Below, piece after piece: positions 18,601 to 25,156 of a stretch of DNA of 25,156 nucleotides. The stretch lies in NCBI GenBank assembly GCA_046757645.1, contig JBHHYS010000036.1, positions 1-25,156 on the forward strand. Reading direction: 5' to 3'. This DNA comes from JBHHYS01 sp046757645. GTDB taxonomy: Bacteria > Acidobacteriota > Terriglobia > Acidiferrales > 2-02-FULL-67-57. The position numbers and the translations under genes were made by a program. The notes beneath the pieces were generated by a model, which was not told the DNA's origin, searched no databases, and worked only from the letters and a program-made list of their open reading frames with translations. Numbering within the stretch: position 1 is the stretch's first letter; every line of letters starts with the position of its first letter.

Positions 18601-19361
18601 TCCTGGTAGCGGCGCGCCCGGCTCGCCTGGCGTTTGAGGGCGTTGAGCTGGCGGGAGACTTCGTCCAAGATGTCGTTGACCCGCGCCAGGTTCTGCTGGG
18701 CCGAGGCCAGCTTGGCCTCCGCCAGGCGGCGCTTGGTTTTGTACTTGGTGACCCCGGCCGCCTCCTCCAGCAGCGCGCGGCGATCCGACGGTCGCGAGGA
18801 AAGAATCTGGCCCACCCGGCCCTGCTCGATGATGGCGTAGGACTCCGGGCCCAGGCCGGTGCCCATAAAGAGTTCCTGGATGTCGCGCAGGCGGCACAGT
18901 TCGCCGTTGAGGTAGTACTCGCTGGTGCCGTCGCGGTAGAGGCGCCGGGTGACCAGCACCTCCCCCGGCAGCATCTTCAGGTTCAGGCGATTGTTGCGCG
19001 CTGGAGCGGATTTCTTTTCCGGGGCGGTGGGGGTCTCGCGGCCTTCCTCGGACGGCGGCGCGGGCGCGGGGGCCTCCGCCGGCTGCAGCGCTTCCGGATC
19101 GAGCAGCGTGAGGCTTACCTCCGCCAGATTGGTCGGGGGCCGGCTGGCGGTGCCGTTGAAGATGCAGTCGGCCATGCGGCCGCTGCGCAGCGTCTTGGCG
19201 CTCTGCTCACCCAGCACCCAGAGGATGGCGTCGGCGATGTTCGATTTCCCGCAGCCGTTCGGCCCCACCACGGCGGCGACGCCGGTGCCGTTGAAGACGA
19301 TGCGGGTGCGCTCCGCAAACGACTTGAAGCCGAATAGCTCGACCTTGCGTAAGCGCAGCAC
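15654..19361 (-). CDS. smc: Chromosome segregation ATPase SMC
   Basis: A 1235-aa SMC protein, the core of the Smc-ScpAB condensin that organises replicated chromosomes. The head starts with VELFGFKSFAERT, Walker A GPNGCGKSN is at 33-41, and coiled coil of Glu/Gln/Ala/Arg follows. The hinge (about 530-690) includes LEDYLHDELEYVVVETYDAA and TCYHGRLVSGG. A second coil leads to the signature LLSGGEKALAALALL and Walker B FCILDEVDAPLDD near the C-terminus. I start it at GTG 19361, with AAGGAGG five bases upstream, instead of the longer frame open to 19514, whose extra 51 residues are not SMC-like. A Pro/Ala/Glu-rich insert at about 88-131 separates VSLTLL from EVLVTRRLYRDG, where most bacterial SMCs have a short loop. 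It faces away from cysS; no scpA or scpB is in view. Confidence 0.97.
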   Translation of the reverse strand: MLRLRKVELFGFKSFAERTRIVFNGTGVAAVVGPNGCGKSNIADAILWVLGEQSAKTLRSGRMADCIFNGTASRPPTNLAEVSLTLLDPEALQPAEAPAPAPPSEEGRETPTAPEKKSAPARNNRLNLKMLPGEVLVTRRLYRDGTSEYYLNGELCRLRDIQELFMGTGLGPESYAIIEQGRVGQILSSRPSDRRALLEEAAGVTKYKTKRRLAEAKLASAQQNLARVNDILDEVSRQLNALKRQASRARRYQELKSEATALRRQLLATQFDRIAAAQAELAAQLEANAAESSQLSAALAALEQQHTAAQARQYELEASLRHEQNRAGQMLLQLERARTQLADTRRQQEEVEQRLRALVGEQQTLDEQTAAIAARREQIRIAIEQLEGERASTAEALERLAAETENRRQQIAALVAEQQERQEQQAAGANRLALLRAEAARLEQVAASASEQLRRLESESEEVRQKRARIAADEERRQAALARARDQRARAQENVTAAQQTLARCRQEYEAERGRIKELRQSLATARAQQQVLRELVTQRAALAEPVQKLLLGAGGRSAGVEFRAVGVVADFAEFESDYAPLLEDYLHDELEYVVVETYDAARTGVSLLREQMAGRATFLVDSFGRRPPTLGEPPAGAPQGRGVIAPLTDLVRMNGPLGSEAKRVLPKLGRTYLVQSAGTAEELARDYPQFFFLARDGTCYHGRLVSGGVRNGHGAHSLQRDLEQAAQRRTEIEPVAGAAEAALGTLEARRRELEAALDAARRALFAEEKNLLQLEHERETLAAEGARQENEEARAAEEQAACRRQQSTAAERLTALRHELSDGEQELAALEEALKVQQQALQQGRQQAEAASTHLADWRAQHAALEERLAGTRMEQTRLEENATQLAAQQQQQKGLETRLQVEQERLAQEQIAREAEREHSHQEKNAQEARCQQCGTELTELRQSLVEGEAALRRHRDELNALREHRHAFEVERARDEAERQHLELAAQSEFGLTAAELSRQVAAPPLPDEALAAAEARYGELKQRLDHIGPINMMALEEFQESAQRHQFLTQQREDLLASIADTTRAITEIDTVSRQRFERAFTVINQNFTEAFRTLFGGGTATLRLTDADPAKRDADCGVELICQPPGKRLQNVLLLSGGEKALAALALLIAVFRFQPSPFCILDEVDAPLDDTNIVRFTQLIQQMATHTQFILITHNKKTMEIAPVLYGVTMQGAVSQLVSVRFDEEAPAA

Positions 19362-19675
19362 TGGCGCCTCCTTCACACCTTCCGGGTTGGGTCGAGAAGC
19401 GGGAGGACTATCCCTGAGAACGTTTGGCGGTTCACCCAAAAGTTGTGCCGCCCAAGGCGCTGCGGCTGCGGAGGCTAAACCTACCACGAAGAAACGCGGC
19501 TTGTAAAGAGTCAAGCAAAAACTTCTTGTCGCCCGGGGGAGGCCAGGGCAATTTCCGCGGCGTTTTCAGCCCCGCTTCTCACCTGACCACACTCGGCAGA
19601 GAAGGGGTTTCTTGACGCTTCACCGCACCCGCCACTACAATTTGCTGTTTGGCTTGACGACGGGAACTGTACTGG
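19362..19675. other. smc-cysS divergent intergenic region
   Basis: This 314-base region separates the smc start from the cysS start. On the plus strand it carries the cysS promoter (19612-19641). For smc it shows a strong ribosome site (AAGGAGG, 19373-19367) but no convincing promoter; TTGACT at 19514-19509 has no good -10 at 16-18 bases. No coding frame here looks real. Confidence 0.6.
19612..19641 (+). promoter_or_regulatory. cysS promoter
   Basis: TTGACG (19612-19617), an 18-base spacer and TACAAT (19636-19641) make a near-consensus sigma-70-type promoter. RNA would start near 19648, giving a leader of about 28 bases to ATG 19676, too short for a T-box. Confidence 0.65.
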
Positions 19676-21130
19676 ATGTTGCGCTTCTACAACACGCTCA
19701 GTGGTCGGGTGGAGGAGTTCCAGCCCCGGGAGCCGGGGCGGGTGCGGATGTACACCTGCGGCCCCACGGTCTATGACTATGCCCACATTGGCAACTTCCG
19801 CACCTTTGTCTTCCAGGACATTCTCCGCCGCCTGTTGCGCCTGCGCGGCTACGAGCTGCGGCACGTGATGAATATTACCGATGTGGATGACAAGACCATC
19901 GCCAACGCCGCCGCCGCCCGCACCAGCCTCCGGGAGTACACCGACAAGTATCACCAGGCCTTCTGGGAGGACGCGCAACTGCTGAACCTGGAGGGGCCGG
20001 AGATTGTCTGCCGAGCCACCGAGCACATCCCCGACATGGCGGCGCTGGTGGCCCGGCTGCTCGAGAAGGGCTTTGCCTACCGCGGTGACGGCTCGCTCTA
20101 CTTCCGCATCCGGCAGTTCCCCGCCTACGGCCGCCTGGCCAAGATCGACCTGAGCGGCATCCAGCCGGGGGCGCGCGTGGACGTGGAGGAGTACGAGAAG
20201 AGCGATCCGCGCGACTTCGCTCTCTGGAAGGCGGCCAAGCCCGGCGAACCCTCCTGGGAGACGCCCGTGGGCCGGGGCCGCCCGGGCTGGCACATCGAAT
20301 GCTCGGCGATGGCGATGAAATACCTGGGGGAGAGCTTTGACATCCACACCGGCGGGGTGGACCTCATCTTTCCCCACCACGAAAACGAAATCGCCCAGAG
20401 CGAAGCGGCCACCGGCAAGCCCTTCGTGCGCTACTGGCTGCACTGCGAGCATCTGTTGGTCGAAGGCGAGCGCATGGCGAAGTCGAAAGGGAATTTCTTC
20501 ACCCTGCGCGACCTCCTGGCCCGCGGCCACAAGCCCTCCGCCATCCGCTACTTGCTCGCCTCCGTGCTCCACCGCACGCAACTGAACTTCACCGCTGACG
20601 GGCTGCGCCAGGCCGCCCAGTCGGTTGACCGCCTGCGCAACTTCCAATTGCGTCTCCGCAGCGAAAAATTCCCCCCCGGCCGGCCGGACTCCATCGCGGA
20701 GCGGGTCGCCCAGGCGGCGAGCGAGTTCGACGCGGCGTTGGACGACGACCTCAACACCGCCGAGGCTCTGGCCGCCATCTTCAACCTGGTGCGCGATGCC
20801 CACACCGCCATGGACCGGGGCGAGTTTCCTCGCCAGGCGGCCCCGGCTACGGAAGCCCTGCTCGAGCGCTTCGACCGCGTCTTTGCCGTGCTGGCCGACG
20901 ACGACTACCAGAAGCTGGCGGCTCTCAAGGACAAGCTGGGCGTGCTCGTGCCGGTCCCGGTGGGCCCCGATGCCCTGAGCGATGCTGAGGTGGAAAAGAG
21001 GCTGGAAGCGCGCGCCCAGGCGCGGGCCCGGCGCGACTTCGCCCGCGCCGACCAGATTCGCCAAGAGCTGGCCGAGCGTGGTATTATTGTCGAGGACACC
21101 CGGGAGGGTGTGCGGTGGAAGCGCAAGTGA
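19676..21130 (+). CDS. cysS: Cysteinyl-tRNA synthetase
   Basis: A 484-aa class I aminoacyl-tRNA synthetase that charges tRNA-Cys. The zinc ligand Cys28 is in TCGPTVYDYAHIGN, where HIGN (37-40) is the HIGH motif. GWHIECSAM and HTGGVDLIFPHHENEIAQSE supply the other zinc ligands (Cys, His, Glu). MAKSKGNFFTL is the KMSKS loop. The C-terminus has the ARAQARARRDFARADQIRQELAERGI segment typical of the tRNA-binding end of CysRS. Length is normal for the family. Start ATG 19676 fits the conserved N-terminus (LRFYNTLSG), although the ribosome site is weak. It has its own promoter and no tightly coupled neighbour; the next gene on the strand begins 199 bases later. Confidence 0.97.
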   Translation: MLRFYNTLSGRVEEFQPREPGRVRMYTCGPTVYDYAHIGNFRTFVFQDILRRLLRLRGYELRHVMNITDVDDKTIANAAAARTSLREYTDKYHQAFWEDAQLLNLEGPEIVCRATEHIPDMAALVARLLEKGFAYRGDGSLYFRIRQFPAYGRLAKIDLSGIQPGARVDVEEYEKSDPRDFALWKAAKPGEPSWETPVGRGRPGWHIECSAMAMKYLGESFDIHTGGVDLIFPHHENEIAQSEAATGKPFVRYWLHCEHLLVEGERMAKSKGNFFTLRDLLARGHKPSAIRYLLASVLHRTQLNFTADGLRQAAQSVDRLRNFQLRLRSEKFPPGRPDSIAERVAQAASEFDAALDDDLNTAEALAAIFNLVRDAHTAMDRGEFPRQAAPATEALLERFDRVFAVLADDDYQKLAALKDKLGVLVPVPVGPDALSDAEVEKRLEARAQARARRDFARADQIRQELAERGIIVEDTREGVRWKRK

Positions 21131-21181
21131 CGATTTTCTTACGCCAACCCAATCGCCGGTTCGGAAACCCTTATCTTCAGT

Positions 21182-21260
21182 CCGGAAGAGGTGCTCTGCA
21201 CCCGCTGGATTCCACTGTCCCTCAGCGCCTCCCGGCGCGGGCGCGGCCCAACCTCTTCGG
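21182..21260 (+). ncRNA. Candidate branched RNA structure in the leader of the aminotransferase gene
   Basis: CCGGAAGAGGT (21182-21192) can pair with ACCTCTTCGG (21251-21260) with a single bulged G. The enclosed segment holds GCGCC-TCCC-GGCGC (21225-21238) and GTGC-TCT-GCAC (21191-21201, sharing two bases with the outer stem). The result is a two- or three-way branched fold 70 bases before the aminotransferase ATG. It matches no riboswitch class I know. It could be a leader element, a processed 3' UTR of cysS, or chance in GC-rich DNA. Confidence 0.3.
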
Positions 21261-21329
21261 TGCCGACTAACTTTCTCCTTCGAGTAGCCCCCCACCTGCC
21301 CCCCGGGGCTCACACGGAGGAGACCAGAG

Positions 21330-22688
21330 ATGAGCCGACACCCAGCTACCTTGACCCGGAAACTCCCGCAGTCAAAGACCGCGCTCCCCGGGCCGGAAGC
21401 GCAACGAATTGTTAAGCTCGACACCCGCTACATCTCCCCTTCCTACACTCGCAGCTACCCGCTGGTGGTCCGGCGCGCCTCCGGGGCGATCGTGGAAGAC
21501 GTGGACGGCAATCACTTCCTCGACTTTTCCGCCGGCATCGCCGTGGTGGCGACCGGGCACTGCCACCCCGAAGTGGTGCGGGCCATCCAGGAGCAGGCGG
21601 GGGAGCTCCTGCATATGTCGGGCACCGACTTTTACTACGAAAGCATGGTGACCCTGGCGGCCCAGTTGGAAGCCATCACCCCGGGCACCTTCCCCAAGCG
21701 GGTGTCCTACGCCAACTCCGGTACGGAAGCCATCGAAGCGGCGCTCAAGCTGGCGCGCTACGCCACCGGCCGGAAATATTTCATCGCCTTCCAGGGCTGT
21801 TTCCACGGGCGCACCTACGGCGCGCTCTCCCTGACGGCCAGCAAGAGGGTGCAGCGGGAGCGCTTCGGGCCGTTCCTCCCCGGGGTGATTCACGCCCCCT
21901 ACGCCTATCCCTACCGCTGCCCCCTGGGGGCTCCGCCGGCACAGTGCGCCCAGGCCTGCCTGCGCTACCTGGAGGAGCACATCCTGCGCACCCTGGTGGC
22001 CCCCGCCGAGGTGGCCGCCATCGTGGTTGAGCCGGTCCAGGGCGAAGCCGGCTACCTGTTTGCCCCGGATGAGTTCCTGCAGGGGCTGGAGCGCATCTGC
22101 CGCCAGCACGGCATCTTGCTCATCGCGGACGAAGTGCAGAGCGGCATGGGGCGGACGGGACAGTGGTGGGCGTGCGACTACGCCGGCATTACCCCAGACA
22201 TCCTCTGCGTCGCCAAAGGCATTGCCTCCGGCCTGCCCCTGGGAGCGACCATCGCCCGCGCCGAGCTGATGAGCTGGCCCCCGGGCGCCCACGCCTCTAC
22301 CTTCGGCGGCAACCCGGTGGCGGTGGCCGCGGCCCTGGTGACCCTCCGCTTGCTCGAAGCCGAGCTCAGGGAGAACGCCCGGCGCCTGGGCGACTACCTG
22401 CTCGACCGCCTGGCCGGCTGGGCGGAGCGCCATCGGCTGGTGGGGGAGGTGCGCGGGCGTGGCCTGATGATTGGCATCGAGCTCGTCCGCGACAAGCAAA
22501 CCAAAGAGCGGGCCACCGCCGAACGCGACGCCATCCTCCAGGCGGCCTTCAAGCGTGGCCTGCTCCTGCTCGGCTGCGGGGCCAATACCCTCCGCCTGAT
22601 GCCCCCGCTCATCATCGACCAGGAGCAGGCCGACTGCGCCCTTAGCATCCTCGACGAGGCTTTGACCCAGGTGGAGAGAGCAAGCTAG
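21330..22688 (+). CDS. Class III PLP-dependent aminotransferase (acetylornithine/4-aminobutyrate type)
   Basis: A 452-aa fold-type I aminotransferase. It has the early ...VVRRASGAIVEDVDGNHFLDF segment, NSGTEAIEAALKLAR (PLP phosphate site), FQGCFHGRTYGALSLT, VEPVQGEAGY, the PLP-ring aspartate Asp267 in ADEVQSGMGRTG and the Schiff-base Lys296 in CVAKGIASGLPLGA, followed by ASTFGGNPVAVAAA. This pattern covers ArgD, GabT and related omega-aminotransferases. The extended N-terminus and the CPLGAPPAQCAQACLRYLEE insert resemble the archaeal and thermophile 'acetylornithine aminotransferase family' branch more than true ArgD, so I do not give a gene symbol. Start ATG 21330 has GGAGG nine bases upstream. 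No arginine or GABA genes adjoin it. Confidence 0.92.
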   Translation: MSRHPATLTRKLPQSKTALPGPEAQRIVKLDTRYISPSYTRSYPLVVRRASGAIVEDVDGNHFLDFSAGIAVVATGHCHPEVVRAIQEQAGELLHMSGTDFYYESMVTLAAQLEAITPGTFPKRVSYANSGTEAIEAALKLARYATGRKYFIAFQGCFHGRTYGALSLTASKRVQRERFGPFLPGVIHAPYAYPYRCPLGAPPAQCAQACLRYLEEHILRTLVAPAEVAAIVVEPVQGEAGYLFAPDEFLQGLERICRQHGILLIADEVQSGMGRTGQWWACDYAGITPDILCVAKGIASGLPLGATIARAELMSWPPGAHASTFGGNPVAVAAALVTLRLLEAELRENARRLGDYLLDRLAGWAERHRLVGEVRGRGLMIGIELVRDKQTKERATAERDAILQAAFKRGLLLLGCGANTLRLMPPLIIDQEQADCALSILDEALTQVERAS

Positions 22689-22709
22689 AACCTGCGGCAG
22701 TGCACCTTC

Positions 22710-22738
22710 TGTCATCCCGAGCGCAGCGAGGGATGACA
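22710..22738. repeat. TGTCATCCC palindromic element, possible terminator
   Basis: TGTCATCCC-GAGCGCAGCGA-GGGATGACA is a perfect 9-bp inverted repeat over 29 bases, a short form of the TGTCATTCTGAGC element seen at 11724. It sits 21 bases after the aminotransferase stop and 10 bases before the RusA-type gene, so its RNA hairpin could limit read-through. There is no U-tract. Confidence 0.7.
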
Positions 22739-22748
22739 GGGTGAAGCA

Positions 22749-23117
22749 ATGAACTATATCAATCACACAATCACGGGCGTGCCGTACGGGAAGTTCAAGA
22801 CGCGTGGTGATAAGGCGGCAGCGAGGCGGTGGACCGAGACTGTTAAGGAGGAAACACGAGCCCTAGGCCGAGTCAAAGAAGCTTGTCTCTTGAAAGTCAC
22901 GTTTCTGTTACCCCCGGACAAATATCCTGACGACTACCCCCGCGGTCCCGACCTAGACAATCTCTTGAAGCGTTTTCTAGACGCGCTCAGTGAAACGATA
23001 TTTTCCGACGCCAAGGGCCAAGACTCATGCGTTGTCTCAATGACAGTGATGAAGACAAAAGTCGCATCAATTGCTGAAGCGGGCGTTCATTTTGAAGTCA
23101 TGCCTGTGGCCGTTTGA
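22749..23117 (+). CDS. RusA-family Holliday junction resolvase-like endonuclease
   Basis: A 122-aa protein with the RusA core: GPDLDNLLKRFLDALSETIFSDAKGQDSCV. Asp68 and Asp70 match the DxDN acid pair of E. coli RusA (70 and 72), Lys74 matches its Lys76, and Asp87 or Asp92 stands for Asp91; the following VVSMTVMKTK strand also fits. RusA resolves four-way DNA junctions and is mostly a prophage protein. Here there are no phage neighbours. The gene is about 51 percent GC against about 70 percent next door and uses more A/T-ending codons, a sign of recent arrival. The ribosome site is weak (AGGGTGAAGCA before ATG). The methyltransferase gene starts 3 to 21 bases after its stop. Intact and possibly active; its role on the chromosome is unknown. 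Confidence 0.8.
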   Translation: MNYINHTITGVPYGKFKTRGDKAAARRWTETVKEETRALGRVKEACLLKVTFLLPPDKYPDDYPRGPDLDNLLKRFLDALSETIFSDAKGQDSCVVSMTVMKTKVASIAEAGVHFEVMPVAV

Positions 23118-23138
23118 TCGGTGGGAAGGGAAGAAGCG

Positions 23139-23687
23139 GTGACGCCCGACCCCACGCAGAAGCGCATCCTCGACGTCGGCTGCGGACGCGTCAAAACCCC
23201 CGGCGCCATTGGGGTGGATTCGAACCCCGACGCCACTGCCGCGGATGTGATTTGCGACTTGAACTGCCCGCTCCCCTTCGCCGGCAACAGCTTTGAGGAA
23301 GTTCGCGCCGTGCACGTCATCGAGCACCTCGACGACATAATGAAGGCGATGAGCGAGCTGCACCGCGTGACCCGGCCGAGCGGCACCATCTATCTGGTGA
23401 CGCCCCATCACACGGACTTCATTTCCTGGTGCGACCCCACCCACCGCTGGCACCTGAACAGCTTTTCCTTCCGCTACTTTGGGCCCATCCACGGCGAGCG
23501 CCACTGGTACACCCGGCTGGAGCTGCGCGAGCGCGCCCTGCACGTGGAGCTGGCCCGGCTGTGGAAGTGGCTGGGGTTGGAGTGGATGGTCAACCGCTTC
23601 GTCTGGTTTCGGCGCTTCTGGGAGATGTATCTCTGCTTCCTGCTGCGGGGCAAGCAGATGGAGTTCATCTTCGAGGTGGTTAAATAG
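23139..23687 (+). CDS. SAM-dependent methyltransferase (class I, Methyltransf_11-like)
   Basis: A 182-aa protein. Motif I is ILDVGCGRVKTPGAIGVD near residues 9-26; the usual helix between the glycine loop and the acidic Asp is nearly absent. It continues with DLNCPLPFAGNSFEEVRAVHVIEHLDD (motif II and post-II) and SELHRVTRPSGTIYLVTPHH (motif III). The C-terminal part is Trp/Arg/Phe-rich (LWKWLGLEWMVNRFVWFRRFWEMYLCFLLRGKQMEF) and may bind the membrane surface. The abridged motif I is seen in methyltransferases from sugar and surface-glycan clusters, but the substrate here is unknown. GTG 23139 is preferred because a purine-rich GGGAAGGGAAGAA lies just upstream; GTG 23121 is an alternative. It leads into yraN 2 bases later. 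Confidence 0.82.
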   Translation: MTPDPTQKRILDVGCGRVKTPGAIGVDSNPDATAADVICDLNCPLPFAGNSFEEVRAVHVIEHLDDIMKAMSELHRVTRPSGTIYLVTPHHTDFISWCDPTHRWHLNSFSFRYFGPIHGERHWYTRLELRERALHVELARLWKWLGLEWMVNRFVWFRRFWEMYLCFLLRGKQMEFIFEVVK

Positions 23688-23689
23688 CG

Positions 23690-24157
23690 GTGCGGTTGTT
23701 TGCCCGGGCGATGTTCGGCTTGGTGAATTTCCTGGCGGCGCGCGCCGGCTTGCAGCTCCCGGAGAGCGATGATCCGGCCGAAGAGCGCCGCGCCCGGCGG
23801 CGCACCGGGGTGCGCGGGGAAACCTTCGCTTACTGGTACCTGCGCCGGCACGGCTACCTGCTGATAGCCCGGAATTACCGGGTCCCTCAGCGGCGGGGCG
23901 AAATTGACCTAATCGGCTGGGATGGCAAGGTGTTAGCTTTCGTCGAAGTGAAGACGCGCACCACCTCCACGGGCGGTCCCCCCGAGCAAGCGGTGCACGC
24001 CGAAAAGCAGCGCCGCTTGGGGGAGATGGCCCGGGATTATGTGGCCCGCCGGCGCCTGGGCGATGTCCGGTATCGTTTTGACGTCCTGGCACTGGAAGCC
24101 CGGCCGGGCGCCGCCCCCGTGGTCCGGCTGCACAAAGGGGCCTTCAGGGGTGAGTGA
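23690..24157 (+). CDS. YraN/UPF0102 family endonuclease-like protein
   Basis: A 155-aa member of UPF0102, a PD-(D/E)xK nuclease fold family often found near rnhB and dprA. Key residues are Glu44 in GETFAYWYLRRHGY, Glu71 and Asp73 in RRGEIDLIGWDG, and Glu86 and Lys88 in FVEVKTR; HAEKQRRL closes the core. Family members are usually 115-130 aa, so the first 38 residues, with one hydrophobic patch (MFGLVNFLAARAGL), are an extension. GTG 23690 has GAGGTGG ten bases upstream, overlapping the methyltransferase 3' end; an internal ATG at 23711 (residue 8) is a less supported alternative. It is the last gene before the galT promoter. The true activity of the family is not settled. Confidence 0.9.
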   Translation: MRLFARAMFGLVNFLAARAGLQLPESDDPAEERRARRRTGVRGETFAYWYLRRHGYLLIARNYRVPQRRGEIDLIGWDGKVLAFVEVKTRTTSTGGPPEQAVHAEKQRRLGEMARDYVARRRLGDVRYRFDVLALEARPGAAPVVRLHKGAFRGE

Positions 24158-24180
24158 GGGGGCTCGGCTGCAGGCAACGC

Positions 24181-24209
24181 TTGGCAGGGGAGACTGAATC
24201 TTCAATAAT
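24181..24209 (+). promoter_or_regulatory. galT promoter
   Basis: TTGGCA (24181-24186), 17 bases and AATAAT (24204-24209) match the sigma-70 consensus at five of six bases each with ideal spacing. RNA would start near 24216, giving a leader of about 53 bases before GTG 24269, with GAGGA eight to nine bases ahead of the start. Confidence 0.65.
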
Positions 24210-24268
24210 GGGTAAGCTGTCGGGCGCGCGCGCGGCCTTGGACTTCGACGGGCGCGAGGACGGAAACA

Positions 24269-25156
24269 GTGCCGGAGCTACGTAAAGACCCCGTCATCGG
24301 TCGCTGGGTGATTATCGCCACCGAGCGGGCCAAGCGGCCCAGCGACTACCCCCGTGACCCGGTGGTCATCGAGGGCCGGCAGTTCTGTCCCTTCTGCTAT
24401 GGCAACGAGGAAAAGACCCCGCCGGAGGTCATGGCCTACCGCGCCGACGGCACCCCGCCGAACAGCCCGGGCTGGAGTCTGCGGGTGGTGCCCAACAAAT
24501 TCCCGGCGTTGGGGATCGAAGGGGAACTCGAGCGCAGCGGCGAGGGCTTGTTTGACCGCATGAGCGGCACCGGGGCGCACGAGGTGGTCATCGAGTCGCC
24601 CGACCACTATGCTTCCCTGGGTCAGTTGGCGGAAAAACGCGTGGAGGACGTTCTCCAGGCCTACCGGGAGCGCATTCTCGACCTGAAGCGCGACCCCCGC
24701 TTCAAGTACGTGCTGATTTTCAAGAATCATGGCCCGGCCGCCGGGGCCTCGCTCGAACACAGCCACACCCAGCTCATCGCTCTCCCCGTCGTGCCCCGGC
24801 AGGTGCGTGAGGAGGTGAACGGCGCCAAGCAGTACTATCTGATGAAGGAGCGCTGCATCTACTGCGACATCATCCGGCAGGAGCGCCAGAGTCAGGTGCG
24901 GATTATTGCCGAGGACAGCGACTTCATTACCCTGGCCCCCTACGCCCCCCGCTTCCCTTTCGAGGCCTGGATTCTGCCCCGACAGCATGGCGCCGCCTTC
25001 GAAGCCGCCACCCCGCCCCTCTACGAAAAGCTGGCCCGAGCTCTGAAGCAGTTGCTGCAGCGCACCGATAAGGTGCTCGACCGGCCCGCCTACAACTTCG
25101 TCCTCCATACCACCCCCATGCGCGAGGACACCGAGCTCTTCTACCACTGGCACTTG
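24269..25156 (+). CDS. galT: Galactose-1-phosphate uridylyltransferase, C-terminus beyond window
   Basis: GalT moves UMP between UDP-glucose and galactose-1-phosphate in the Leloir pathway. The frame runs 296 codons to the window end; the family is about 330-350 aa. ELRKDPVIGRWVIIATERAKRPSDY is the conserved N-terminus. CPFCYGNE and ERCIYCDII give the paired zinc-binding cysteines. SLEHSHTQLIAL carries the HIT-fold catalytic His164-Ser-His166, where His166 is the expected nucleotidylated residue. The second half repeats the HIT fold and ends in ELFYHWHL. GTG 24269 is the start because GAGG lies upstream and the ATG at 24208 is out of frame. Some bacterial relatives use other sugar-1-phosphates or ADP-sugars, so the exact donor is not certain. 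No galK or galE is in view. Confidence 0.93.
   Translation, partial: MPELRKDPVIGRWVIIATERAKRPSDYPRDPVVIEGRQFCPFCYGNEEKTPPEVMAYRADGTPPNSPGWSLRVVPNKFPALGIEGELERSGEGLFDRMSGTGAHEVVIESPDHYASLGQLAEKRVEDVLQAYRERILDLKRDPRFKYVLIFKNHGPAAGASLEHSHTQLIALPVVPRQVREEVNGAKQYYLMKERCIYCDIIRQERQSQVRIIAEDSDFITLAPYAPRFPFEAWILPRQHGAAFEAATPPLYEKLARALKQLLQRTDKVLDRPAYNFVLHTTPMREDTELFYHWHL

Noticed and set aside
16557..19337. A 926-codon open frame on the plus strand
   Set aside because: It is the antisense of smc. The long opening comes from high GC and the Glu/Gln/Ala-rich coiled coil; its translation is Gly/Leu/Gln-rich with no domain.
19362..19514. A 51-residue N-terminal extension of SMC from TTG 19514
   Set aside because: SMC proteins begin almost at the VELFGFKSF strand, and GTG 19361 has a near-perfect ribosome site five bases upstream.
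21372..22766. A 464-codon open frame on the minus strand
   Set aside because: Antisense of the aminotransferase gene, whose PLP motifs are complete.

Overview
The window is GC-rich (roughly two thirds G+C) bacterial chromosome, densely packed on both strands. Three signs together suggest an Acidobacteriota-like genome, with moderate confidence because there is no rRNA or marker set to prove it: dispersed TGTCATYCYGAGC-type palindromic elements, a stand-alone 72-aa Fis-type HTH protein next to purC, and a signal-peptide TPR-like protein of a kind I associate with that phylum. There are no phage structural genes, transposases, CRISPR arrays, rRNAs or tRNAs that I can support.

Region 1 (1-10908) is a coherent cell-wall sugar salvage locus. 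On the minus strand, an exported fusion of a NagZ-type GH3 N-acetylglucosaminidase with a serine beta-lactamase-fold domain (2668-5613) is followed 3 bp later by a sodium/solute symporter (907-2664), which overlaps murQ (1-910, cut by the window edge) by ATGA. Divergent from it is an exported DUF1343/NamZ-type exo-N-acetylmuramidase (5701-6927). The two directions share one TATATA box flanked by mirror-image -35 boxes. Next come an amino-acid permease and a second sodium symporter, translationally coupled on the minus strand (6918-9796), and then a divergent BadF/BadG-type sugar kinase (9973-10908). The inferred flow is: NamZ and the fusion protein release MurNAc, GlcNAc and peptides outside the cytoplasm; a sodium symporter brings MurNAc in; the kinase makes MurNAc-6-P; MurQ converts it to GlcNAc-6-P plus D-lactate. 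This would be a PTS-independent version of the Bacillus muropeptide rescue cluster. The substrates of the transporters and kinase are inference.

Region 2 (10911-15538) holds a helical-repeat protein of unknown function directly behind the kinase, a composite palindromic repeat, an SDR oxidoreductase, a secreted TPR-like protein with a strong promoter that has an operator-like palindrome in its spacer, a gene-poor stretch, the Fis-type HTH protein and purC. Region 3 (15654-21130) has smc on the minus strand (start corrected to GTG at 19361) and divergent cysS with its own promoter. Region 4 (21131-25156) has a leader that can fold into a branched RNA, a class III aminotransferase, a small palindrome, an orphan RusA-type nuclease of clearly lower GC, a small SAM methyltransferase, a YraN-family protein and the first 296 codons of galT behind a good sigma-70-like promoter.

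The most interesting items are the peptidoglycan-sugar salvage system with its fused two-enzyme protein and shared divergent promoter, the low-GC orphan RusA gene beside a palindrome, the candidate structured leader, and the nested GCCTGCC...GGCAGGC palindromes.
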